Positions 23,926-33,443 are shown, numbered from the stretch's first letter. The stretch: DNA of 64,000 nucleotides from an uncultured Lachnospiraceae bacterium (GCA_902775555.1 CACYMQ010000001.1:36338-100337), one strand, 5' to 3'. Notes: generated by a model from the sequence alone, not told the origin. Numbers and translations: made by a program.

Positions 23926-25983
23926 TCATTCATCCTGTGATTCCGCAGCCTCTACGTACCCGCATTCCGCATCGGAGCATACCAGTCTCTTACCCTTTAT
24001 GGTCATAAGAGAACCGCACTTCGGACATGCCTTTTCAACCGGTCTGCTCCAGGACATGAAGTCGCAGTCCGGATTATCGATACAGCCGTAATAGATACGG
24101 CCCTTCTGCGTTCTACGAACCACGATATCCTTTCCGCACTTCGGACATGCCACCCCGATCTTCTCAAAGAACGGCTTGGTATTCCGGCAATCCGGAAAAT
24201 TCGGGCAAGCAAGGAACTTCCCGTAGGATCCGTATTTGATGACCATGCGGGCTCCGCATTTCTCACAGACCTCTTCGGATTCCTCATCGGCGATCCGGAT
24301 ACTTGCAAGATTCTCACCTGCATTCCGGATGGCTTCATCAAGATCCGGATAGAAGTTCCGTACAACTACCTTCCACTGAATGGCCCCTTCGCCGATCTTA
24401 TCCAGCAGGGATTCCATATTCGCGGTAAAGCTTTCATCCACGATGACGGGGAATCCGGCTTCCATGATACTGTTTACGGCACCACCCAGTTCCGTGATAA
24501 AAAGGTCTTTCTTCTCTTTTGTGATATAACGCCTTGCAAGCAGCGTGGAAATGGTAGGCGCATAGGTGGAGGGACGTCCGATACCGTTCTCCTCAAGCGT
24601 CCGTACCAGTGATGCCTCCGTGAAATGAGCCGGCGGAGATGTAAAATGTCGTTCCGGCGTCACACCGATCTGCTTTAACTGATCTCCCTGTTCGATCCCA
24701 TGGAAGTTCACCGCAGTCTCTGCTTTTCCTTCCGGGGGATAGATGGTCTGATAACCAGCAAAGGCCACACTGCTGGTAGAAGCCCTGAAGCTGTATCCTG
24801 CGCTTTCCGCAGTCACGGCAAAGATATTAAATACAGCCGGTTTCATCCTGCTGGCAACAAAGCGCTCATAGATCAGCTTGTACAACTTATACTGTTCATC
24901 GGAAAGCACGCCCTTCAGTTCGGCAGGCTTTCTGCCGAGATCCGTGGGGCGGATGGCCTCATGGGCATCCTGGATCCGCTTCCCGTCTTTCTTCTTCTCC
25001 TCCTCTTCGGCCAGGTATTCCTCACCGAAGGTGTTTCGGATCATATCCCTGACTGCAGCATTTGCTTCCTCCGAGATCCTGGTGGAATCCGTACGCAGGT
25101 AGGTGATAAGACCCACTGTTTCTTTGCCCTTGATCTCCACGCCTTCATAAAGCTGCTGGGCAAAGCGCATGGTTTTGGAGGTGGAGAAATTCAGTCTTCC
25201 TGCAGCTGTCTGCTGAAGTGTACTTGTCGTAAAAGGAAGGGGGGCCTTTTGGCTCCTCTGTGATTCTTTTATGGAAGAAACCAGGAACTTGTCCGCGGAT
25301 GCTTCCTTCGTGATTTTCTTTGCTTCCGCCTCTGTCTTCACTTCCCCCGTATAACGGAATGCTACCGGCTTTCTCTGACCGGGAACCGTAAGAGACGCAT
25401 CGATCGTCCAGTATTCCTCAGGGATAAAGGCATCGATCTCCTTTTCCCTGTCATTGATCATCTTCAGTGCCACGGACTGTACACGGCCTGCGGAAAGCCC
25501 TCTCTTATGAACCTTCTCCCAAAGAAGCGGGCTGATGCCGTAGCCTACGAGACGGTCCAGAACCCTTCTGGCCTGCTGCGCATCCACAAGGTCCATGTCA
25601 ATATCCCGGGCATTCTTTATGGATTCCTTTACCGCATTTCTGGTGATCTCGTTAAATGTGATCCTCTTGTACTTCTTCTCAGGAAGCTTCAATGCGATCG
25701 CAAGATGATAGGAGATCGCCTCTCCCTCACGATCCGGGTCGGTTGCAAGATATACAAGGTCCGCCTTGGATGCAGCCTTTCGGAGATTCTTCAACAGTTC
25801 TCCCTTTCCCCGGATCGTGATATAGTGCGGCTCAAAATCATTTTCCACATCCACACCCATATCACTCTTCGGAAGATCCCTGACATGTCCCTCAGAAGCG
25901 ATCACTTCATAGTTTTTACCAAGATATTTTTTTATCGTTTTCGCCTTGGCCGGCGACTCAACAATCACCAGATTCTTAGCCAT
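23926..25983 (-). CDS. topA: DNA topoisomerase I
   Basis: Type IA enzyme that relaxes negative supercoils. TOPRIM domain begins NLVIVESPAKAKTIKKYLG, with the acidic triad YLATDPDREGEAI. The catalytic Tyr lies in VGLITYLRTDSTR. Three four-cysteine zinc-binding modules follow (CEKCG...CPNFPDC, CPKCG...CIDNPDC, CPKCG...CSDAECG). Length 685 is typical. GGGGAG precedes ATG 25983, and a promoter lies 40-70 bases upstream. Confidence 0.97.
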   Translation of the reverse strand: MAKNLVIVESPAKAKTIKKYLGKNYEVIASEGHVRDLPKSDMGVDVENDFEPHYITIRGKGELLKNLRKAASKADLVYLATDPDREGEAISYHLAIALKLPEKKYKRITFNEITRNAVKESIKNARDIDMDLVDAQQARRVLDRLVGYGISPLLWEKVHKRGLSAGRVQSVALKMINDREKEIDAFIPEEYWTIDASLTVPGQRKPVAFRYTGEVKTEAEAKKITKEASADKFLVSSIKESQRSQKAPLPFTTSTLQQTAAGRLNFSTSKTMRFAQQLYEGVEIKGKETVGLITYLRTDSTRISEEANAAVRDMIRNTFGEEYLAEEEEKKKDGKRIQDAHEAIRPTDLGRKPAELKGVLSDEQYKLYKLIYERFVASRMKPAVFNIFAVTAESAGYSFRASTSSVAFAGYQTIYPPEGKAETAVNFHGIEQGDQLKQIGVTPERHFTSPPAHFTEASLVRTLEENGIGRPSTYAPTISTLLARRYITKEKKDLFITELGGAVNSIMEAGFPVIVDESFTANMESLLDKIGEGAIQWKVVVRNFYPDLDEAIRNAGENLASIRIADEESEEVCEKCGARMVIKYGSYGKFLACPNFPDCRNTKPFFEKIGVACPKCGKDIVVRRTQKGRIYYGCIDNPDCDFMSWSRPVEKACPKCGSLMTIKGKRLVCSDAECGYVEAAESQDE

Positions 25984-26022
25984 TGTCTACTCCCCTGCTT
26001 ATATACTCATGAAACGAGACAA

Positions 26023-26051
26023 ACTATACACCAAAATATTTCTGCTTGCAA
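26023..26051 (-). promoter_or_regulatory. topA promoter
   Basis: On the minus strand TTGCAA (26051-26046), a 17-base spacer and TATAGT (26028-26023), just after the aroC stop at 26074. The -35 lies in the dyad GCTTGCAAGC. Confidence 0.65.
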
Positions 26052-26073
26052 GCAAAAAATATATCAATATGGT

Positions 26074-27147
26074 TTACAGTCTTCCCGATCGCTGTATCAA
26101 CAGGAGATCCGCTATGGCAAATGCGGTCATTGCCTCCACCACTACGGAAGCACGGGGTCCGATCACCGGATCATGTCTTCCGCGTATGGAAAGCTTCACT
26201 TCTTCCCCGGACGCATTCACCGTATCCTGTTCCCGGAAGATGGAGGGTGTCGGTTTAAATGAGGCACGGACCAGGATGTCACTTCCGTCGCTGATCCCCC
26301 CCAGGATCCCTCCTGCATGGTTCGTCTTTTTTACTACCTTTCCGTCTTTCATACAGAAGCTGTCATTATTCAGAGAGCCTCTGCTCTGTACGACCTTTGT
26401 CCCGTCTCCGATCTCAACCGCTTTCACCGCTCCGATGGAGAAGACCGCCTGTCCGATCACGGCGTCCAGTTTGTCAAAGACCGGTTCACCGATGCCTGCA
26501 GGAACACCCTTTACGATACATGTGACTTCGCTTCCGGAGGAATCCTTCTGCTCCATCAGTTCCTTCAGATAGGAAGCCGCTTTCTTTGCGGCATCCGCAT
26601 CCGGCATGCATAGCGGATTTCTCCCGATCTCTTCCATATCAAAGTGCTCCGGGTCGCAGTTCACGGGCCCTATGGCGCTGACATAGGCATTGACGGATAT
26701 CCCGAAGTGCTCCAGCAGCTTCTTCGCTATGGCACCTGCGGCTACTCTTCCGGCAGTCTCACGTCCGGAGGACCTTCCGCCGCCCCGATGATCCCGGAAC
26801 CCGTACTTCTGGTCATATCCGAAATCCGCATGCCCCGGCCGGTAGGTATATGCCAATTCTCCGTAATCAGAGGACCGCTGGGATGTATTTTCGATCATCA
26901 TGGAGATCGGTGTCCCTGTGGTCTTTCCATCAAATATACCGGAAAGGATCCTTACACGATCCGCCTCCTGCCTGGGTGTCGCGAAGTCCCTTCCTCCGGG
27001 TTTTCTCCGGTCTAGCAGGATCTGAATATCCTCCTCCGATATGGATAGTCCGGCGGGGCAGCCATCCACCACGACACCGATCCCGGCGCCATGAGACTCT
27101 CCCCAGGTTGTCATAGTAAGAAGCTTTCCAAATGTTGATCCTGCCAT
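26074..27147 (-). CDS. aroC: Chorismate synthase
   Basis: Converts EPSP to chorismate, last common step of aromatic amino acid synthesis, with reduced FMN. The start STFGKLLTMTTWGESHGAGIGVVVDGCP contains the first signature; GHADFGYDQKYG and the GGRSSGRETAGRVAAGAIAKK segment carry the others. 357 residues from ATG 27147, preceded by CAGGAGGG; ATG further upstream would add 29 residues unlike the family. It is 50 bases after xerD with a hairpin between. Confidence 0.96.
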   Translation of the reverse strand: MAGSTFGKLLTMTTWGESHGAGIGVVVDGCPAGLSISEEDIQILLDRRKPGGRDFATPRQEADRVRILSGIFDGKTTGTPISMMIENTSQRSSDYGELAYTYRPGHADFGYDQKYGFRDHRGGGRSSGRETAGRVAAGAIAKKLLEHFGISVNAYVSAIGPVNCDPEHFDMEEIGRNPLCMPDADAAKKAASYLKELMEQKDSSGSEVTCIVKGVPAGIGEPVFDKLDAVIGQAVFSIGAVKAVEIGDGTKVVQSRGSLNNDSFCMKDGKVVKKTNHAGGILGGISDGSDILVRASFKPTPSIFREQDTVNASGEEVKLSIRGRHDPVIGPRASVVVEAMTAFAIADLLLIQRSGRL

Positions 27148-27168
27148 ATTTCCCTCCTGAAACGATAA

Positions 27169-27192
27169 GAGCCCACAACAATCTGTGGGCTC
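27169..27192 (-). terminator. Hairpin between xerD and aroC
   Basis: GAGCCCACA (27169-27177) pairs with TGTGGGCTC (27184-27192). The T tract after it on the minus strand is broken (TTATCGTTTC). It follows the xerD stop by five bases and lies in the aroC leader, so it may be a leaky terminator. Confidence 0.6.
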
Positions 27193-27196
27193 TTCA

Positions 27197-28090
27197 TCAT
27201 GCTTTCCTTCCGGCACGCGGATGTGCCTTATCATATACTTCCTTCAAATGTCCCAACTTACCGGACAGATAGATCTGTGTCGTAGATATATCCGAATGTC
27301 CCAGCATCTCCTGTACCGCATGGAGATCTGCGCCGTTATTCACCATATGTGAAGCAAAGCTGTGCCGGATCATATGCGGTGTGATATCCTTATCGATATG
27401 TGCTTTCTTGGCATAAGCCTTCAGCAGTTTCCAGAAGCCCTGACGGGACATCTCATCTCCCTTTACATTTACAAAGAGATAATCACTCTGCTTTGCCATT
27501 CTCGGTCTGGATTCATCCAGATACCGTTTCAGTGCCGATGCTGCCGTATCCTCGATGGGTATGATCCTGGATTTGCCCGCGCAGTTACACTCGATATAAC
27601 CCATGGACAGATTCAGATCACTGACCTTCAGAGAGATCAGCTCGGATACACGAAGCCCGGTTCCGTAAAGAAGCTCCAGCATGGCCTTATCGCGGATCTC
27701 CTTCAGCGTATTTCCCTTCGGCTGCTGGAGAAGGAGTGTGACCTCTTCCACTGTCAGCACATCCGGTGCCTTCTTCTCAACCTTCGGCGGTTTGATCTGT
27801 TCCGTCGGATTCCCCTGTACCATACCTCTTCCCAAAAGATACAGGAAGAATGACCGGATACTTGCAATACTCCTGGATACCGTAGCCGAACTCATACCTG
27901 AATTCTCCAGGTAAAGGACATATGAACCCAGAGATGTGGAATTCACCGCCTGCACATCCGTAACCCCGTTCTCACGAAAGTAATCCTTCATCTTACATAG
28001 ATCACGTCGATAAGATTGAATTGTATTCTGACTTGCATGCTTAACGTCACGCAAATAATCGATATAAGATTCAATCATTTGTTCCATCAT
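27197..28090 (-). CDS. xerD: Site-specific tyrosine recombinase XerD
   Basis: Resolves chromosome dimers at dif with XerC. N-terminal SAM-like core-binding domain (about 1-90, IDYLRDVKHASQNTIQSYRRDL) and C-terminal catalytic domain with Arg in TGLRVSEL, His-x-x-Arg in HMIRHSFASHM, His in GHSDIS and Tyr in TTQIYLSG. Length 297 is exact for XerD. Near the start, AGGGGT precedes ATG 28090; ATG 28087 or 28078 are close alternatives. It has its own promoter. Confidence 0.93.
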   Translation of the reverse strand: MMEQMIESYIDYLRDVKHASQNTIQSYRRDLCKMKDYFRENGVTDVQAVNSTSLGSYVLYLENSGMSSATVSRSIASIRSFFLYLLGRGMVQGNPTEQIKPPKVEKKAPDVLTVEEVTLLLQQPKGNTLKEIRDKAMLELLYGTGLRVSELISLKVSDLNLSMGYIECNCAGKSRIIPIEDTAASALKRYLDESRPRMAKQSDYLFVNVKGDEMSRQGFWKLLKAYAKKAHIDKDITPHMIRHSFASHMVNNGADLHAVQEMLGHSDISTTQIYLSGKLGHLKEVYDKAHPRAGRKA

Positions 28091-28169
28091 TTACCCCTAA
28101 AATATACCCCAACAAAGAAGTATTTTCATCTTTTGAGCGCCAACTCATACTTCTCCGTTTATATGTTAC

Positions 28170-28198
28170 AGTATAATTACAAATTTACATAAAATCAA
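28170..28198 (-). promoter_or_regulatory. xerD promoter
   Basis: TTGATT (28198-28193), a 17-base spacer and TATACT (28175-28170) on the minus strand, about 80 bases before the start codon. The remaining 28199-28302 is AT-rich and shows no gene. Confidence 0.6.
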
Positions 28199-28302
28199 TA
28201 ACAATTTTTTTGCAAATCCCTTATAAATAAAGGGCTTTCAGGGGTTTTCCGCAAGATAAGGCGGGCACTATGTAAACGACCGCTAAATATTGTGATTCTG
28301 TT

Positions 28303-28851
28303 CTAAAAAAATATTTTTTTACTTTTAACATCCTGATATGCAAGGAGTGCGATCATGGTCTTTCCGTCTATGATACGCCCGTCATAGATCATCGCCACCG
28401 CTTCTTCCAGGGGGATCCGAAGCACCTCCACAGCCTCGTCGGGATCCGCATCCAGCTTCTCCTCCTCCAGGTCCTTCCCGAGGAAAATGCTGGTATGTTC
28501 ATCAAAAAGGCCTGCTGCATTCAGAACTCTGCCAACGGGATATACCCTCTTCGGGTAGAAGCCTGTTTCCTCCTTTGCCTCCCTTATGGCCGTTTCCTCC
28601 GGTGTTTTATCATCGGGATCCATAACGCCCGCCGGGATCTCTATCGTTAGGGCGTCCTCCACATTCCGGTACTGACGTACCAGGAGCACACGTTCTTCCT
28701 CATCGACCAGCAGGATGGCTGCTCCATCCCGGTTCTTCACATAATCATAATGTTGGACCCTTCCGTCAGGAAGTTCGATCACATCCTCATATACCTTTAC
28801 CCTGTGGGCTTCATACTTTAAAATCCGGTCCAGCCGTTTTGTCATCTTCAT
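28303..28851 (-). CDS. nudF: Nudix hydrolase, ADP-ribose pyrophosphatase type
   Basis: Hydrolyses ADP-ribose or related nucleotide sugars. The Nudix box GX5EX7REUXEEXGU is present as GVMDPDDKTPEETAIREAKEETGF, read here as positions about 90-113 of 182. The N-terminal strand order and the VRQYRNVEDALTIEIPAGV segment match NudF/YqkG. ATG 28851. It lies downstream of the rny terminator and upstream of the xerD promoter region, so it is probably a monocistronic gene. Confidence 0.88.
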   Translation of the reverse strand: MKMTKRLDRILKYEAHRVKVYEDVIELPDGRVQHYDYVKNRDGAAILLVDEEERVLLVRQYRNVEDALTIEIPAGVMDPDDKTPEETAIREAKEETGFYPKRVYPVGRVLNAAGLFDEHTSIFLGKDLEEEKLDADPDEAVEVLRIPLEEAVAMIYDGRIIDGKTMIALLAYQDVKSKKIFF

Positions 28852-28891
28852 TTCGTCTCGCTCCCCGGGAACCTTACCGTAATATGCAGAA

Positions 28892-28917
28892 AGAGGAATA
28901 CCTTCCGGTATTCCTCT
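28892..28917 (-). terminator. Terminator of rny
   Basis: AGAGGAATACC (28892-28902), TTCC loop, GGTATTCCTCT (28907-28917), a perfect 11-bp stem, 14 bases after the rny stop codon at 28931. Confidence 0.85.
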
Positions 28918-28930
28918 TCTGCCAGTACTC

Positions 28931-30481
28931 TTACTTTGCGTAATCCGTAACCCTGGACTCCCGGATCAAGCTTACCTTGATCTGACCGGGGTATTCCAGC
29001 TCGTCCTCGATACGTTTGGATATATCCCTTGCGAGGATCACCATATCCGCATCGGTCACATGCTCAGGAACTACCATTACCCGGATCTCTCTACCTGCCT
29101 GAATAGCAAAGGACTTGTCAACACCCTTAAATTCATTTGCGATGTTTTCAAGTTTTGTAAGTCTCGTCGTATAGGTCTCAAGTGTCTCACGGCGTGCGCC
29201 GGGACGTGCAGCGGATATCGTATCAGCCGCCTGAACAATGCAGGCGATCAGCGTCTCAGCCTCTACATCACCATGGTGGGAAGCAACGGCATTGATGACC
29301 GTAGCATTCTCTTTAAATTTACGACAGATGTCCACACCAATGGTTACATGTGAGCCTTCCATCTCATGATCGATGGATTTACCGATATCATGCAAAAGAC
29401 CTGCGCGCTTAGCCAGTTTCACATCCTCGCCGATCTCTCCGGCGATGAGTCCGCTGAGTTCTGCCACTTCCACGGAATGCTTCAGAGCATTCTGACCATA
29501 ACTGGTACGGAATTTCATACGGCCCAGAAGTTTGACCAGCTCGGGATGAAGTCCGTGAACGCCTACCTCAAGGGTTGCGGCTTCACCTTCCTCACGCATC
29601 ATGGTCTCGACTTCCTTCTTGGCCTTTTCAACCATTTCCTCGATCCTGGCCGGATGGATCCGACCATCTACGATCAGCTTCTCAAGTGCGATACGGGCCA
29701 CTTCCCGACGCACCGGATCAAAACTGGAAAGCACGACTGCTTCCGGCGTATCATCAATGATGAGGTCTACACCGGTAAGAGTTTCAAGCGTACGGATATT
29801 CCGTCCTTCTCTACCGATGATACGACCCTTCATGTCGTCATTCGGAAGCTGTACCAGTGAAATGGTTGATTCGGAAACTACGTCTGCCGCACATTTCTGT
29901 ATCGCGGTTACGACGTATTCCCTGGCCTTCTTATCGGCCTCTTCTTTTGCTCTGGATTCCATTTCCTTGATCATGACTGCGGTTTCATGCTTAACTTCAT
30001 CTTCCACAGTCCGTAGCAAGTATTCCTTTGCCTGTTCAGAGGTGAGTCCGGAGATTCTCTCCAGTTCCTGTTGTCTCTTTGCGGACAGCTCGTCGATCTC
30101 AGCCTGTTTCTTTGACAGATTGGACTCTCGGGCGGACAGAGACTGTTCTCTTCGCTCAAGTGTGTCACTCTTCTTGTCAAGATTCTCTTCTCTCGACAGA
30201 ACCCGCTTCTCCATACGCTGGATCTCGTTACGTCTTTCCTTTACTTCCTTGTCCAGGTCGTTCTTTGTCTTCAAAGCTTCTTCCTTGGCCGTAAGAAGTA
30301 TATCACGCTTCTTGGTCTCAGCATCCTTCAGGGCTTCATCTATAATCTCTCTGGCCTTGTCCTCTGCCTTGCCGATCTTCGCTTCCGCAATATTTTTGCG
30401 GTACGCGATCGCGACAAACCATGTAAGAACAACTGCCACAATTACTATGATAGCACAGATGATTATGGTAGACAGTTCCAC
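28931..30481 (-). CDS. rny: Ribonuclease Y
   Basis: Membrane-bound endoribonuclease that starts mRNA decay in Firmicutes. N-terminal membrane helix (about 4-25), a long charged coiled coil (30-200), a KH domain ([20 protein letters not shown]) and an HD metal-binding domain ([19 protein letters not shown]). Length 516 is normal. The start is GTG 30481, chosen because AAGGAGGT lies about nine bases upstream and no ATG is available before the membrane helix. A promoter lies upstream in the end of hisC. Confidence 0.96.
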   Translation of the reverse strand: MELSTIIICAIIVIVAVVLTWFVAIAYRKNIAEAKIGKAEDKAREIIDEALKDAETKKRDILLTAKEEALKTKNDLDKEVKERRNEIQRMEKRVLSREENLDKKSDTLERREQSLSARESNLSKKQAEIDELSAKRQQELERISGLTSEQAKEYLLRTVEDEVKHETAVMIKEMESRAKEEADKKAREYVVTAIQKCAADVVSESTISLVQLPNDDMKGRIIGREGRNIRTLETLTGVDLIIDDTPEAVVLSSFDPVRREVARIALEKLIVDGRIHPARIEEMVEKAKKEVETMMREEGEAATLEVGVHGLHPELVKLLGRMKFRTSYGQNALKHSVEVAELSGLIAGEIGEDVKLAKRAGLLHDIGKSIDHEMEGSHVTIGVDICRKFKENATVINAVASHHGDVEAETLIACIVQAADTISAARPGARRETLETYTTRLTKLENIANEFKGVDKSFAIQAGREIRVMVVPEHVTDADMVILARDISKRIEDELEYPGQIKVSLIRESRVTDYAK

Positions 30482-30540
30482 AGGAGCACCTCCTTATTTA
30501 GTTTTTCATCATACCTTTTGGGAAAAGGTACAACAGACTA

Positions 30541-30569
30541 ATGATATAATTTTTTTCTCATTATGTCAA
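30541..30569 (-). promoter_or_regulatory. rny promoter inside the hisC 3' end
   Basis: TTGACA (30569-30564), a 17-base spacer and TATCAT (30546-30541) on the minus strand. The -35 box overlaps the end of hisC (stop at 30561). Confidence 0.7.
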
Positions 30570-31622
30570 GTTAGTTAAGAATTTTATGACAGTTTCCATC
30601 TCTTCCTCCGTACCTATGGTGATGCGAAGGAAATTGTCGATCCCCGGCTGCCTGAAATGGCGGAAATAGATCCCTGCTTCCCTGGCTTTCTCAAAGATCT
30701 CGACAGCCGGAATGGTCTCATGCTCCACAAAGACAAAATTCGCCGCTGACGGGATCACACGGAAGCCGAGTCCTTCCATCGCTGCAGCAAAGGAATCCCT
30801 GGTCCGGATGATACGTTCTACCGTACTGCGAAAATACTCCTCGTCCTGTATCGACGCACATCCGTACAGAATGGACGGGCGGTTCATGGTATAGGAATTG
30901 TAGGAATATTTGACTGCCTGCATGGCATCGATCAGTTCCTTCTGACCTATGGCATATCCGATCCGGAGTCCCGCCATGGATCTGGACTTTGAGAAGGTCC
31001 GTACCACCAGCAGATTATCATACCGGTCTACCAGAGAAAGTGCCGAACTCCCCTCCGGTGCGAAATCGATATAGGCTTCGTCCACGATGACAATACTGTC
31101 TTTATTGGACCGGATGATCTCCTCCACGGAAGACAGCTCCATGAGCCTGGCCGTAGGTGCGTTTGGATTCGGGAATACCACTCCTCCGTTTTCTTCCTTA
31201 TAATCCTCCGGAAGGATACGAAAATCCTCCGTCAGCGCCTTTGTCCTGTATGGTATTTTATAGAGCTCCGCCCAGACCGGATAGAAGGAATACGTGATAT
31301 CCGGAAAGAGGATCGGCCGTTCGGAATTAAAAAAAGTAAGGAATGCCATTCCCAGTACATCATCACTGCCGACACCTACAAAAACCTGCCCCGGTTCCAC
31401 TCCATGGTAGGATGCTATAGCCTCTACAAGATCCGAAGCTGCCGGATCCGGATATTTTCTGAGAAGATCCAGATCCTGAACGCAGGACTTCACCTTGTCG
31501 GAGGGACCGTAAGGATTCTCATTTGTATTCAATTTGATGACATTTTCATCTTTCGGCTGTTCACCGGGTGTATAGGGTTCTACCGCCCTGACATATTCTC
31601 TCCAGTTCATTTTCTTCTCCAT
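30561..31622 (-). CDS. hisC: Histidinol-phosphate aminotransferase
   Basis: PLP enzyme of histidine synthesis; its relatives also serve phenylalanine/tyrosine synthesis. The N-terminal NTNENPYGPS motif, the central Asp in IVIVDEAYIDFA and the PLP Lys in TFSKSRSMAGLRIGYAIG are present. 353 residues is standard. ATG 31622 or ATG 31610 are both possible: the latter has GGAGAAG before it. Four bases separate it from the proline-rich membrane protein gene, so they are probably cotranscribed although not functionally related in an obvious way. Confidence 0.9.
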   Translation of the reverse strand: MEKKMNWREYVRAVEPYTPGEQPKDENVIKLNTNENPYGPSDKVKSCVQDLDLLRKYPDPAASDLVEAIASYHGVEPGQVFVGVGSDDVLGMAFLTFFNSERPILFPDITYSFYPVWAELYKIPYRTKALTEDFRILPEDYKEENGGVVFPNPNAPTARLMELSSVEEIIRSNKDSIVIVDEAYIDFAPEGSSALSLVDRYDNLLVVRTFSKSRSMAGLRIGYAIGQKELIDAMQAVKYSYNSYTMNRPSILYGCASIQDEEYFRSTVERIIRTRDSFAAAMEGLGFRVIPSAANFVFVEHETIPAVEIFEKAREAGIYFRHFRQPGIDNFLRITIGTEEEMETVIKFLTNLT

Positions 31623-31625
31623 GTG

Positions 31626-32315
31626 TCATTTCTTCTCAAATTCGATATCTGCCTGAATATAATTATCATCCCGGGCTATAATCTTTCCTTCCTTCCGGTC
31701 ATATGCACATTCATAATAGACATCGTCCTTGATGAACTGTACCGTATCCTTCGTAAAGTTGACATCCACCTCTATGGTTCTTACATCCGTATACGCGGTA
31801 TCGCCCGTCGAACCGGAAGGATCCCTGTTCATGGTGATCTTCGCCTTGTCCCCGTCGATCTCGATCTCGGCATACAATCCGAACACAGAGAAATCATCCC
31901 ATACATAGGTCCCGTTTTTGGATGAGAACAGCCCCAGCTGCCAGCAGGTGATCCCCGCACCCACGAGAAGGACCGCCGCTACGATCCCCAGGATCCGGCC
32001 TAAATGCGATCTTTTCTTCAAAGGCGGGACTGCGGGCGGGACGGGCTTCGGTGCAGGTGTGTACTGTACCAGATACGGATTATAACCCGGCGCACCATAT
32101 CCGTCCGAGGGTTGTTCCGGTGTATACGCCGTCCCGAAAGCCGGTGGCTGCTGCCCCTGCACAGACTGTTGCTGTCCGTAGGAAGGCTGCGGCGCGTACG
32201 GTGACTGCTCCGGTGCTGCCGATGGCTGCCCGTAAGACGGTTGCGGCGCGTACGGTGACTGCTCCGGCAAGGACTCCGGTTTTTCATCAAATGGTGTTCT
32301 TATCTGCTCATCCAT
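31626..32315 (-). CDS. Membrane protein with proline/glutamine-rich repeat N-terminus (unknown function)
   Basis: A 229-residue protein. Residues 1-100 are low-complexity with two EQSPYAPQPSYGQ repeats and many Pro, Gln, Tyr and Gly; a basic stretch (LKKRSHLGR) leads into one membrane helix (about 108-128), and residues 135-229 form a compact, likely extracytoplasmic beta-rich domain of unknown family (GTYVWDDFSVFGLYAEIEID). The same build, a proline- or zinc-ribbon N-terminus plus membrane helix plus small beta domain, is seen in the next gene upstream. No motif points to a function. Confidence 0.6.
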   Translation of the reverse strand: MDEQIRTPFDEKPESLPEQSPYAPQPSYGQPSAAPEQSPYAPQPSYGQQQSVQGQQPPAFGTAYTPEQPSDGYGAPGYNPYLVQYTPAPKPVPPAVPPLKKRSHLGRILGIVAAVLLVGAGITCWQLGLFSSKNGTYVWDDFSVFGLYAEIEIDGDKAKITMNRDPSGSTGDTAYTDVRTIEVDVNFTKDTVQFIKDDVYYECAYDRKEGKIIARDDNYIQADIEFEKK

Positions 32316-32332
32316 GATCGTTCTCCCAAAAA

Positions 32333-32355
32333 CAGGCGGCTGTGCCAGCCGCCTG
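32333..32355 (-). terminator. Terminator after the zinc-ribbon membrane protein
   Basis: CAGGCGGCT, a five-base loop and AGCCGCCTG (32333-32355), followed on the minus strand by TTTTT. Confidence 0.85.
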
Positions 32356-32366
32356 TCGATCGATTG

Positions 32367-33047
32367 CTATTTCTTAAATGTCATCTCCACTCCACTATAG
32401 GAAATGGTAATTTTGCCTGCACCTTCGTCATATGTACCGCTGATACTCTGTCCGCCACCGGTAAATGTAACTGTGCTTCCGGAGAATTTGACATCGCACT
32501 TTGATTCCTGGCCTGCCATTGAAAGAGTTGCAGTACTGCCGGAAACCTTGATCGCAAATTTGCTGGTATCCAGACCAAACGTTGCCAACTGATCCTCAGT
32601 GATCTCCTGACCGTACATCTTTGCGCTGTTCAGCTTGTAGGTACCGTCGTGGCCGCCACCGCCGAATACACCAAGCACCCACATGATAACGAGCGCTGCT
32701 ACTACGGCAACACCGGCTATGATCCCTATGATCAGACCGGTATGAGAACTCTTCGGTGCAACAGGAGCCGGTGTCGATGCCGGAGCCTGGGGTGCGCCAT
32801 ACGGATCAGCATACGGATTTACCTGCGAATTCGGATCGTATCCACCATAATTCTGAGCAGCCTGCTGAGCTGCCTGCTGTACTTCCACATTTGCCGGATC
32901 TGCCCCAAACGGATTCGACGGTGCCGCATTTCCTCCTGCCATAGAGTATCCACCCTGGGATGCGCCTGCAGCAGGTGCCGGAGCTCCACAGACCGGACAG
33001 GAAACGGCGCCTGCAGGTATTTCTGCTCCACATACATTACACTTCAT
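32367..33047 (-). CDS. Zinc-ribbon membrane protein (unknown function)
   Basis: A 226-residue protein starting with a zinc ribbon (CNVCGAEIPAGAVSCPVCG), a Gly/Ala/Asn/Pro linker, one membrane helix (about 95-120, LIIGIIAGVAVVAALVIMW) and a C-terminal beta-rich domain ending in YSGVEMTFKK that resembles a small lipocalin-like or DUF fold. The likely topology is ribbon inside, beta domain outside. ATG 33047 follows GGAGGA; ATG 33062 lies upstream of that site. It may be a paralogue of the gene at 31626 by architecture. Function unknown. Confidence 0.65.
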   Translation of the reverse strand: MKCNVCGAEIPAGAVSCPVCGAPAPAAGASQGGYSMAGGNAAPSNPFGADPANVEVQQAAQQAAQNYGGYDPNSQVNPYADPYGAPQAPASTPAPVAPKSSHTGLIIGIIAGVAVVAALVIMWVLGVFGGGGHDGTYKLNSAKMYGQEITEDQLATFGLDTSKFAIKVSGSTATLSMAGQESKCDVKFSGSTVTFTGGGQSISGTYDEGAGKITISYSGVEMTFKK

Positions 33048-33165
33048 TCTTTGTTCCTCCATCCTTTACGAAAATGAATACATTAACGCATTAACTATAT
33101 CATAAACAAAAACAGATTTCACTACCTTTTTTATTCAGTTTTCGTAATTTGATATAATTTAGGAT

Positions 33166-33384
33166 TCAGAACAGATTCTTTATCTTGTCGATCCCGCCGC
33201 TTATGGCATCACCTGTGAGTTTTGCCTTGATCCCGGCGATCGCTCCGTTCACCACATCGTCCGGCAGATCGACTCCCGCAACCTTCTCGATGGCCTTTGT
33301 GGGATTCTCCTGAAACTCATCCTTCAGGGTTTCATCCTTTGTAACCTTTTCAACGATCTCCGTGATCTTTGCCTTGATATCCAT
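33166..33384 (-). CDS. Small acidic helical protein (unknown function)
   Basis: A 72-residue protein, rich in Lys, Glu and Asp, predicted mostly helical, without Cys. It shows a DEFQENPTKAIEKVAGVDLPDD segment that resembles the leader region of Nif11/nitrile hydratase-type ribosomal peptide precursors, and a C-terminal amphipathic helix (KLTGDAISGGIDKIKNLF). No modification enzyme is next to it, so a precursor role is not supported. AGGAGG precedes ATG 33384. Transcribed alone between the Lrg terminator and the zinc-ribbon gene. Confidence 0.55.
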   Translation of the reverse strand: MDIKAKITEIVEKVTKDETLKDEFQENPTKAIEKVAGVDLPDDVVNGAIAGIKAKLTGDAISGGIDKIKNLF

Positions 33385-33425
33385 GACTGGTTCCTCCTTA
33401 CTATAATGTCAGTATTATTGAAATG

Positions 33426-33443
33426 GGACCTGCTTTAAGGTCC
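33426..33443 (-). terminator. Hairpin after lrgB
   Basis: GGACCT (33426-33431) pairs with AGGTCC (33438-33443), 20 bases after the lrgB stop on the minus strand; the following CATTTCAAT tract has few T, so termination may be partial. Confidence 0.5.

Noticed and set aside
27197..28090. xerD as a phage or island integrase
   Set aside because: Length, N-terminus and all catalytic residues match chromosomal XerD, and no att-like repeats or element genes lie next to it.
33166..33384. Ribosomally made and modified peptide cluster
   Set aside because: No maturase, transporter or protease gene is adjacent; neighbours are Lrg and zinc-ribbon membrane proteins.
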